Positions 1-5,679 of a stretch of DNA of 7,399 nt are shown here, piece after piece (position 1 is the first letter of the stretch; each line of letters begins with the position of its first letter). The stretch spans positions 1-7,399 of the forward strand of contig JAFDZJ010000181.1 of the NCBI GenBank assembly GCA_018266965.1, in the 5' to 3' direction. This DNA comes from Bacteroidota bacterium. GTDB lineage: Bacteria; Bacteroidota; Bacteroidia; Flavobacteriales; Weeksellaceae. The position numbers and the translations under genes were made by a program. Below the pieces are notes generated by a model. The model searched no databases, was not told where the DNA came from, and was given only the letters and a program-made list of their open reading frames with translations.

Positions 1-1136
1 CGGATCCAACGGTTACTAAAAAGTTCTACCCAACTATGGCAGACCTCAATGCCGGCACTAATGAAATTTTGAACCCAAACGCCTATCAATCTACTGCACC
101 AAAACAAGTTTTTGTAAAAGTTACCACAGTACTCAACTGTACCAATTCCGGACCTATAAATTTGGAGTTCTATCCAACATTTAATGTTAATGACACCAAT
201 ATCATCAGTTGTTTTATAGATAGTAATCCTACACAGGCGGTTTTCAATTTGACTTCTGTTAATAGTCAAATCACCAATATAGCACCAGTAACTTTTTCCT
301 ATTTTACAACTCAAATAGATGCGGTTAATAATACCAACCCTATACAAAATGCTAGTGCTTTCGTTTCGGATACCAAGACTGTATTCGTAAGAGCTACCGA
401 TGCTACTGGTTGTTATAATATTGCAAAAATTAATCTTACTGTAACACCTCCTGCACCATCATCTGTATTGGTGGATAAAATTATTTGTGCAGAAAAGACT
501 ACAACACTCGATGCAGGTCCTGGCTACACTGCCTACGAATGGAGTAATGGTGCGACTACGCAATCCATTGCTAATGTTGGAGTTGGAAATTATTGGGTAA
601 AGCTTACCAAAAACAATTGTGTTACCAAGCAAAATGTAAAAGTTGTAGCATCAGAAGTTCCTGTTATTACAAGTGTGGAAATTACCAATAGTACAGTAAC
701 TATCAATGCAAATGGTGGATATCCTCCTTATCAATATTCTATCGATAGTATCAATTGGCAGGCTTCTAATATCTTTTCAGGATTGCCAAGAGGACAAAAT
801 ACTGTTTATGTGAAAGATAGCTACAATTGTGTGCCAGTAAATTTAAAAATTACTGTTCCTAATCTGTTGAATGCTATCACACCAAACAATGATGGCGTGA
901 ATGATGAAATAGATTATTCAGCACTTGCATACAAAGACAATCTATCATTTACTGTTTTTGATAGATATGGTAAAAAAGTAGCTGTTGCCGATAAAACCAA
1001 TGGCTACAAATGGGACGGAAAATTCCAAGGAAAAAAACTCAACACCGGTACTTACTGGTATATCATCACTTGGAACGAAAACGACCCCAACAAAACGCTT
1101 ACATCCTATACTGGTTGGGTACTATTGAAAAATTAA
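1..1136 (+). CDS. T9SS type B sorting domain protein, 5'-truncated (gliding motility-associated C-terminal domain)
   Basis: The reading frame is open from the window edge (first full codon at base 3) to TAA at 1134-1136, so the start lies upstream and the Met at 36 is internal. The visible 377 residues look like a modular adhesin-type secreted protein. Two related all-beta modules end in 'KQVFVKVTT' and 'KTVFVRATDATGC' (about 3-180 and 290-455). They are followed by an Ig-like module with 'TLDAGPGY...WSNGATTQSI...YWVKLT' (about 470-650) and a SprB-like module with 'NGGYPPYQYSID' (about 660-865). The C-terminal domain (876-1133) begins 'ITPNNDGVND', continues with 'FDRYGKKV' and 'WDGK...LNTGTYWY', and ends 'GWVLLKN'. 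This is the type B T9SS signal (TIGR04131/CHU_C family). Such proteins cross the inner membrane by Sec and the outer membrane by T9SS, and are surface-bound or released. The ligand is unknown. The class call is firm; any specific function would be a guess. Confidence 0.93.
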   Translation, partial: DPTVTKKFYPTMADLNAGTNEILNPNAYQSTAPKQVFVKVTTVLNCTNSGPINLEFYPTFNVNDTNIISCFIDSNPTQAVFNLTSVNSQITNIAPVTFSYFTTQIDAVNNTNPIQNASAFVSDTKTVFVRATDATGCYNIAKINLTVTPPAPSSVLVDKIICAEKTTTLDAGPGYTAYEWSNGATTQSIANVGVGNYWVKLTKNNCVTKQNVKVVASEVPVITSVEITNSTVTINANGGYPPYQYSIDSINWQASNIFSGLPRGQNTVYVKDSYNCVPVNLKITVPNLLNAITPNNDGVNDEIDYSALAYKDNLSFTVFDRYGKKVAVADKTNGYKWDGKFQGKKLNTGTYWYIITWNENDPNKTLTSYTGWVLLKN

Positions 1137-1151
1137 ATTTCGATTAACAAT

Positions 1152-1183
1152 AAAAATGCTTTGTTTTGTTACAAAGCATTTTT
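1152..1183 (+). terminator. Rho-independent terminator of the T9SS type B gene
   Basis: A perfect 13-bp inverted repeat (1152-1164 with 1171-1183) encloses a 6-nt loop and starts 15 nt after the stop codon. The core is ATGCTTTGT/ACAAAGCAT, flanked by A residues on the left and T residues on the right. The 3' arm therefore ends in a T run, as an intrinsic terminator requires, and the mirrored A run would let it work on the opposite strand too. It separates the upstream gene from dnaB. A weaker second hairpin, ACACAA/TTGTGT (1189-1194 with 1200-1205), follows immediately. Confidence 0.88.
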
Positions 1184-1253
1184 TATTAACACAATTAGTT
1201 TGTGTAAATCAGAATGTTGTAGGTTTAATTTTGATTTTGTTGATTAAAAATTA

Positions 1254-1283
1254 TTACCCTAATGGTTAAAAATTTTACCTTTG
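1254..1283 (+). promoter_or_regulatory. Candidate Bacteroidetes-type promoter of dnaB
   Basis: TACCTTTG at 1276-1283 matches the Bacteroidetes -7 consensus TAnnTTTG exactly. The expected -33 TTG is represented only by TTA at 1254-1256, with a 19-nt spacer, so the -33 box is weak. The -7 box ends 4 nt before the dnaB ATG. A transcription start at the usual distance would fall at or within a few bases of the ATG, leaving essentially no 5' leader. The assignment rests on the motif and its position after a terminator; no start site has been mapped. Confidence 0.6.
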
Positions 1284-1287
1284 TAGC

Positions 1288-2874
1288 ATGGCACAAAAGG
1301 AAACACTTTCATCTTTAATACATGGTAATTTTGCCAAAGAACTTTCCATTGCCGATGGGAAACTACCTCCAAATGCAGTAGAGCTGGAGAAAATTATCAT
1401 AGGTACTTTCCTTATCGACAAAAAAGGATTGGACTATTCCATTGATTTGCTCACACCAGAAGTTTTCTATGATCCGAGACATCAGGCTATATTTGCTGTT
1501 ATTGTAAAATTGTATTTGGAGAGCAACCCGGTCGATTTGATGACTGTAATCCAAGAATTAAAAAAAAATGACCAACTTGGTAAAGCTGGAGGCGACCATT
1601 ATATTATCGACCTTACAATGGGTGTTTCTTCCTCTGCACATATCGAGTATCATGTAAGGATTATCCTGGAGAAATTTATATTAAGAAGCCTTATCAATGT
1701 TTCTGCAAATGTAATAGACAGTTCCTATAAAGAATCCACAGATGTATTCGAATTGCTGGACAAAGCCGAACAAAGTTTTTTTGATATTACTAATGGTACC
1801 ATTAAAAAGAATTTTGACACCGCAAATTCTTTGGTAAGAGAAGCGATAGATACCATAAAGTCTTTGAAAGACAAAGAAGGACTTTCCGGAATACCTTCCG
1901 GCTTCAAAAAACTAGACGAACTTACCGGAGGTTGGCAAAATTCCGACCTCATCATCATTGCAGCTAGACCTGCAATGGGGAAAACAGCTTTTATACTTTC
2001 CATGGCTAGAAATATTGTTGTGGAGCATAAAATACCTCTCGCATTATTTTCATTAGAAATGGCATCGGTACAACTTATCACTAGGATGATTTCTTCGGAA
2101 ACAAACATTTCTTCAGAAAAATTACGAAAAGGAACCCTAACCGATGACGAGTGGCAAAGGCTTTTTACCAATGTCTCCGATCTGGAAAATGCACCTTTGT
2201 ATATAGATGAAACCCCTTCGCTTTCCATTTTTGATTTTCGGGCAAAAGCCAGAAGATTGGTAATGCAATTTGGTGTAAAAATAATCATGGTAGATTATCT
2301 TCAATTGATGACTGCTGGCGGTGGAAAAGGTGCGGGAAATAGAGAGCAGGAAATATCTATGATTTCTCGTTCCCTAAAAGCTATTGCCAAAGAATTGAAT
2401 ATACCTGTAATAGCACTTTCGCAGTTATCTCGTACGGTAGAAACCCGATCTGCTAACAATAAAAGACCTCAGCTTTCCGACCTTAGAGAGTCCGGTGCGA
2501 TAGAACAAGATGCCGATATTGTTTCTTTTATTTACAGACCCGAATATTACAAATTGAAAATTTGGGACAACGATCCAGAAGATGCCCAAACAGATACCGA
2601 AAATCAAGCTGAAATTATTGTTGCCAAACATAGGAACGGTTCAACAGATGATGTGCGGTTGGCATTTATAAAAAATATGGGTAAATTTGCAGACTTGGAT
2701 ACGCTTCATAATTATTCCGGTTATGGAAATTCCAGTTTTGCAGATCAAAATGTACCTTCTGGTTTTGAGAAAATTAGAACAACCATGGATCCGGGTGCGT
2801 CTTTCGGTATAGGAAACAATAATCTTTCTGCTTCGTCTATGAATGATGATGATGATGAAATTATGCCTTTCTAA
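1288..2874 (+). CDS. dnaB: Replicative DNA helicase DnaB
   Basis: A 528-aa hexameric helicase that unwinds DNA ahead of the replication fork and recruits primase. The N-terminal DnaB domain (about residues 26-128, 'PPNAVELEKIIIGTFL') is joined by a linker to a RecA-like C-terminal ATPase (about 195-475). Visible motifs are Walker A ARPAMGKT (226-233), SLEM (255-258), Walker B with VDYLQL (335-340), ALSQLSR (376-382), DLRESGAIEQDAD (398-410) and the arginine-containing KHRNGST (447-453). The ATG at 1288 is chosen because 'MAQKETLSSL' is the N-terminus I remember for Chryseobacterium DnaB. The length is somewhat above E. coli DnaB (471 aa), owing to the N-terminal lead and a low-complexity C-terminal tail (about 476-528) ending DDDDEIMPF. 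No intein is present and no key motif residue is missing. rnhA follows after 27 nt, probably in the same transcript. Confidence 0.98.
   Translation: MAQKETLSSLIHGNFAKELSIADGKLPPNAVELEKIIIGTFLIDKKGLDYSIDLLTPEVFYDPRHQAIFAVIVKLYLESNPVDLMTVIQELKKNDQLGKAGGDHYIIDLTMGVSSSAHIEYHVRIILEKFILRSLINVSANVIDSSYKESTDVFELLDKAEQSFFDITNGTIKKNFDTANSLVREAIDTIKSLKDKEGLSGIPSGFKKLDELTGGWQNSDLIIIAARPAMGKTAFILSMARNIVVEHKIPLALFSLEMASVQLITRMISSETNISSEKLRKGTLTDDEWQRLFTNVSDLENAPLYIDETPSLSIFDFRAKARRLVMQFGVKIIMVDYLQLMTAGGGKGAGNREQEISMISRSLKAIAKELNIPVIALSQLSRTVETRSANNKRPQLSDLRESGAIEQDADIVSFIYRPEYYKLKIWDNDPEDAQTDTENQAEIIVAKHRNGSTDDVRLAFIKNMGKFADLDTLHNYSGYGNSSFADQNVPSGFEKIRTTMDPGASFGIGNNNLSASSMNDDDDEIMPF
2845..2856 (+). repeat. 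(GAT)4 microsatellite at the dnaB 3' end
   Basis: Four perfect GAT codons in frame encode residues 520-523, the Asp run of the acidic DnaB tail. Slippage here would add or remove Asp residues without shifting frame. The run is short and may be stable. Confidence 0.75.
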
Positions 2875-2901
2875 ATATAATTTTATAAACAATCTGTAAT
2901 C

Positions 2902-3378
2902 TTGAAAATAGATATTTTCACCGATGGTGCTTGTAGTGGTAATCCCGGAAAGGGTGGTTACGGTATTTTGATGCGTGTAGTCGAAAATAATTTTGAAAAA
3001 AAATTCAGCCAAGGATTTAGAAAAACCACCAATAACCGAATGGAATTGTTAGCGGTAATTGTAGCTTTGGAAAACATGAAATCCAACGGACATGAAATAC
3101 ACATATATACCGACAGCAAATATGTAGCAGATGCTATTAATGAAAAATGGATTTTTGGCTGGGTAAAAAAAGGCTTTGCCAAAGTGAAAAACCCAGATTT
3201 GTGGAAAAGATTTTATGCCTTATACAAAACCCACCAACCGCATTTTCATTGGATTAAAGGACACAATGGACACCCAGAAAATGAAATATGCGATCAATTA
3301 GCAGTTGTGGCATCACAAAAAGAAAATTTGGAAATAGATACTTATTACGAAAATCCTACTCCTGAGGGATTGTTTTAG
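2902..3378 (+). CDS. rnhA: Ribonuclease HI
   Basis: A 158-aa enzyme that cuts the RNA strand of RNA-DNA hybrids, removing primers and R-loops in the cytoplasm. It has the full RNase HI fold signature. The catalytic carboxylates are D8 (TDGACSGNPG), E48 (NNRMELLAV), D71 (YTDSKYV) and D131 (CDQLA), and the active-site loop histidine is H121 (IKGHNGHPENE). The length is close to E. coli RNase HI (155 aa). The start is TTG at 2902: the frame has an in-frame stop at 2878-2880, no ATG or GTG lies between that stop and the TTG, and the next ATG (2971) would delete D8. No N-terminal hybrid-binding domain is present. It lies 27 nt after dnaB with no terminator between, so co-transcription is likely. 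It ends in a short acidic tail after the catalytic domain. Confidence 0.96.
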   Translation: MKIDIFTDGACSGNPGKGGYGILMRVVENNFEKKFSQGFRKTTNNRMELLAVIVALENMKSNGHEIHIYTDSKYVADAINEKWIFGWVKKGFAKVKNPDLWKRFYALYKTHQPHFHWIKGHNGHPENEICDQLAVVASQKENLEIDTYYENPTPEGLF

Positions 3379-3394
3379 CAAAAAATGAACAAAC

Positions 3395-3472
3395 AGGTCG
3401 CTCCTACGGAGCTTCCCAAAATCTCAAATTATTTTCTATTAACCCATTTGCTACTCCTTTACAAGTTGTAAA
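3395..3472 (+). repeat. REP-like intergenic hairpin element, second unit degenerate
   Basis: The first unit has a perfect 5-bp GC-rich stem, GCTCC/GGAGC (3400-3404 with 3408-3412), and loop TAC. It stands out from its AT-rich surroundings. It is followed by 'TTTCTATTAACCCATTTGCTACTCC', then a second inverted repeat TTTACAA/TTGTAAA (3458-3464 with 3466-3472). From memory, intergenic elements of the form GGTCGCTCCTACGGAGC...TTTCTATTAAC...CTCCTACGGAG are dispersed in many flavobacterial genomes. Here the second CTCCTACGGAG-type hairpin appears to have decayed to 'CTCCTTTACA'. Only one copy lies in this window, so its dispersed nature is recalled, not shown. Confidence 0.5.
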
Positions 3473-3639
3473 TATTATTGTTTCTCACATAAGCAACAAC
3501 TATAAATGCAAATTTTTGCTATATTGGTATTTTGTTTTTGGTATTTATTAAGTTACTTTTAAACAAAACTAAAGAAGATAAAAGGTATTGTTTGTTAAAA
3601 TATGTTAAAGTTTTGTTTTATTTCATAAAAAATTTGCAT

Positions 3640-3657
3640 AATTTTAATTTTAATTTT
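3640..3657 (+). repeat. Three tandem AATTTT hexamers
   Basis: Three exact copies of AATTTT run head to tail, ending 27 nt before the micro-lipoprotein ATG. The tract makes the probable 5' leader unusually AT-rich and unstructured. In Bacteroidetes, where Shine-Dalgarno pairing is rarely used, such leaders can favour ribosome loading; that role here is inferred. Confidence 0.5.
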
Positions 3658-3684
3658 AAACATTCAAAATAAAATTCTAATATT

Positions 3685-3780
3685 ATGAAAAAAGTAATTC
3701 TTTCCTCAATTTTTTTTGGGATGTTGTTTACTACTTCTTGTAGTAATGAAAAAATGGCAGTAAATTCAGTAGAAATGTAG
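3685..3780 (+). CDS. Micro-lipoprotein (31 aa), unknown function
   Basis: This small frame encodes 31 residues. The first 19 form a lipoprotein signal peptide: basic MKK, a hydrophobic stretch VILSSIFFGMLF, then TTSC with the acceptor cysteine at C19. Signal peptidase II processing would leave a 13-residue lipopeptide, C-SNEKMAVNSVEM. The -3 residue is Thr rather than the usual Leu or Val, a looser lipobox of a kind I recall from Bacteroidetes. The TAG stop is 2 nt before the ATG of the next gene, an arrangement typical of translational coupling and a good sign that this frame is translated. No family is recognised. Alternatives are a leader peptide that controls the downstream gene, or the remnant of a longer lipoprotein gene. 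No Shine-Dalgarno sequence is visible upstream. Confidence 0.6.
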   Translation: MKKVILSSIFFGMLFTTSCSNEKMAVNSVEM

Positions 3781-3782
3781 TT

Positions 3783-5603
3783 ATGAAAATAGTTTATAAA
3801 TTACTTTATTCGGTTTGTTTTGTATTGTCTATCGGTTTATTGGCACAAAATTACGATAGAATTTGGGGTACCTATTTAGGGCCGGCCGGAGCAAATGGTG
3901 TATTTACATTTAAAGAGGGTTTTAATGGTAATAATGGTAATTTGAGATTTGCAAATGGTGTAATGTATAATAATAATTATAGCACCGCCTATTATAATCA
4001 ATTTACCACTTCCGGAACGGGATTTGTATCGGGCAATAATAAAAATGTTTTGTTAAGCAGTTTATCTCCTACCGGGACATTGGTATCTTCCCATTACAAT
4101 ATTGCAGATGACATTACATATCCTGAGGTTTCTTCTGATACGAATGGTAATAGTTATTCTTTACAATACAAACAAGCCGGTATTTTGGGAAATGCTACTC
4201 CGGGGACTTGGATGCCCACACCTATTACAGGTACCGGAAATGTAATGCTCATAAAATATTCTGCAAATTCGGTAATGCAATGGAAGACCTATTTACCAAC
4301 CAGTTCTTCCAATGATTTAGGAGTATTGTTTGCTCAGGATTCTGATGGTAATATATACTTTGCCGGTAGAACCTTGCAACAAAATAATTTCACTACTCCC
4401 AATGTATTTGTAGAAAACTTTGAAATTTTACCCGGACCTTCCACTATGCCTCAATATAACAATTATATTGTAAAGCTAAATCCCAATGGTGGGCTGTTAT
4501 GGGCAACTTATTTTCCTGCAGATATTTTCAGAATCCGATATTATGACGGGAGTCTATATGTATTAGGAGCAAATGATAAAAACCCAAATGGTTCAGTCAT
4601 GGCAAGTGCAGGAGCATTCCAAACACAAAAAGCTTACAGCAGTATTACCAAATTGAATGCGAATACAGGAGGTAGAACTTGGGGTACCTACTACGGAGTC
4701 CCCATTGCTTCTGTAACTGGGTTTTATTCTCAACTTGTTTCTTCTATGGAAGTAGATGGTAATGGTATATTTATAAAAGGAGATTCGTGGGCAGACAATG
4801 CACCGGATAATTCCTATTTTGGTACGGTTGGAAGTCATCAATCTACAAACGCAGGGAATGGTGATATTTTCTTATCCAAATTTAGTCATGAAGGAGGTAG
4901 GTTGTGGAGTACCTATTTTGGCAGTCCCGGTGAAGAAATATCGAGCTATACACCTCAAACGATGGCTTTGTTGGGGAATGATATAATTATTACACTATCA
5001 CAATTTACTAATGGTAGTAACAATCTTGCGACTCCAGGTGCATTTGTTAGTACGATGCCCACTACAACAAATTATAATGGAGGTGTCAATTTGTTATTTG
5101 CCCAATTTAACCAAGATGGCGTACTGGATTGGTCTTCCTATTACGGGGGTGTCAGCGATTTTACAAGTTATTTGAATGAAATTTCTGTAACATCACCTAA
5201 TCCCAATACCTTTTATTTGTATGGTTTTTCCTCTTCTGATGTGGGTATTGTTACGCCAAATGCTACCCAAACCCTAAAAATACCAAATGAAAATACAATG
5301 TATGTTGCAAGATTTGACAAGAAAACAGGAATGGGAACTACGGAGACCACAGGGAATAATGAAATTTCATTATACGACAATCCTAACAATGGAAACTTTA
5401 GCCTCGTAGGTACTTTGCTGTTGCAGAAAAATCTACAATTAAAATTATACGATGCTTCGGGTAGATTGGTAATAACAAGAAAATTAAACAATGAGAAAAA
5501 ACAAACTTTCGAGTTTCAAAATTTATTAAGCAAAGGCAATTATCTAATAGAAATTTCCGATAATAAAACCACAATAAAAACCTTTAAAATGGTAGTAAAA
5601 TAG
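3783..5603 (+). CDS. T9SS type A sorting domain protein with a seven-bladed SBBP-like propeller (paralogue 1)
   Basis: A 606-aa secreted protein. It has a Sec signal peptide (residues 1-21, basic MKIVYK then a hydrophobic core, probable cleavage LLA-QN). The body (about 25-515) repeats a beta motif with W-x-[TS]-Y: W28, W167, W240, W300, W375 and W450, plus a degenerate copy near 102-105 (SSHY). Each copy follows a '[KQ][FLY]...G...' strand and precedes a 'DG.IY..G'-type strand. The 60-75-residue spacing suggests seven blades, closed by 'ARFDKKTGMG' (509-518). The C-terminus (about 525-606) is a T9SS type A signal: 'LYDNPNNGNFSL', 'KLYDASGRLV', 'LSKGNYLIEI', ending in KMVVK. No catalytic motif is recognised; binding or adhesion is a guess. 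The start follows the micro-lipoprotein stop by 2 nt and gives a complete signal peptide. The next gene is a tandem paralogue. Confidence 0.93.
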   Translation: MKIVYKLLYSVCFVLSIGLLAQNYDRIWGTYLGPAGANGVFTFKEGFNGNNGNLRFANGVMYNNNYSTAYYNQFTTSGTGFVSGNNKNVLLSSLSPTGTLVSSHYNIADDITYPEVSSDTNGNSYSLQYKQAGILGNATPGTWMPTPITGTGNVMLIKYSANSVMQWKTYLPTSSSNDLGVLFAQDSDGNIYFAGRTLQQNNFTTPNVFVENFEILPGPSTMPQYNNYIVKLNPNGGLLWATYFPADIFRIRYYDGSLYVLGANDKNPNGSVMASAGAFQTQKAYSSITKLNANTGGRTWGTYYGVPIASVTGFYSQLVSSMEVDGNGIFIKGDSWADNAPDNSYFGTVGSHQSTNAGNGDIFLSKFSHEGGRLWSTYFGSPGEEISSYTPQTMALLGNDIIITLSQFTNGSNNLATPGAFVSTMPTTTNYNGGVNLLFAQFNQDGVLDWSSYYGGVSDFTSYLNEISVTSPNPNTFYLYGFSSSDVGIVTPNATQTLKIPNENTMYVARFDKKTGMGTTETTGNNEISLYDNPNNGNFSLVGTLLLQKNLQLKLYDASGRLVITRKLNNEKKQTFEFQNLLSKGNYLIEISDNKTTIKTFKMVVK

Positions 5604-5613
5604 GTGGTGTTGT

Positions 5614-5634
5614 GATTAGTAATTATTACTGATT
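5614..5634 (+). other. Intercistronic hairpin between the two T9SS paralogues
   Basis: GATTAGTAA (5614-5622) pairs with TTACTGATT (5626-5634), a 9-bp stem including two G-U pairs, around a 3-nt TTA loop. It begins 11 nt after the stop of paralogue 1. No T run follows directly, so it is a poor terminator; it could be an RNA-processing or 3'-end-stabilising structure inside an operon. The rest of the 76-nt gap contains no clear TAnnTTTG promoter box. Confidence 0.35.
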
Positions 5635-5679
5635 ACCATTTCTGTAAGGTTTCCCTTTTTATAAAAATATTAAAAAAAA

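Larger units (their letters stand above)
3379..3684 (+). other. AT-rich intergenic region between rnhA and the lipoprotein/T9SS operon
   Basis: These 306 nt contain no convincing gene on either strand. The first 94 nt hold a REP-like hairpin element (listed separately). The rest is very AT-rich, with a small GCAAA/TTTGC hairpin around 3508-3519. No strong intrinsic terminator for rnhA is visible, because the G+C-rich hairpin lacks a following T run. The promoter for the downstream genes should lie here. TTTG motifs occur at 3591-3594, 3612-3615 and 3633-3636, but none forms a clean -33/-7 pair, so I do not assign a promoter. Confidence 0.6.

Noticed and set aside
36..38. ATG at 36 as the start of the first gene
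   Set aside because: The frame is open back to the window edge, residues before the Met continue the same beta module, and no signal peptide follows it.
1725..2288. Long open frame on the minus strand (187 codons)
   Set aside because: It lies wholly inside dnaB, which has every helicase motif intact on the + strand. The antisense product resembles no family and has no promoter or sensible context.
2897..2904. TAATCTTG as a separate rnhA promoter
   Set aside because: One base off the -7 consensus, no -33 partner, and it would start transcription inside the coding sequence downstream of the only usable start codon.
2641..3012. Minus-strand open frame of 123 codons spanning the dnaB/rnhA junction
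   Set aside because: It overlaps the coding ends of two well-supported genes and its translation is low-complexity (Ile-rich from the GAT repeats); it is a shadow.
3379..3684. A riboswitch, small RNA gene or CRISPR array in the largest gap
   Set aside because: There is no repeated spacer array, no recognisable riboswitch core and no paired -33/-7 promoter with a terminator; only short hairpins and AT-rich sequence are visible.
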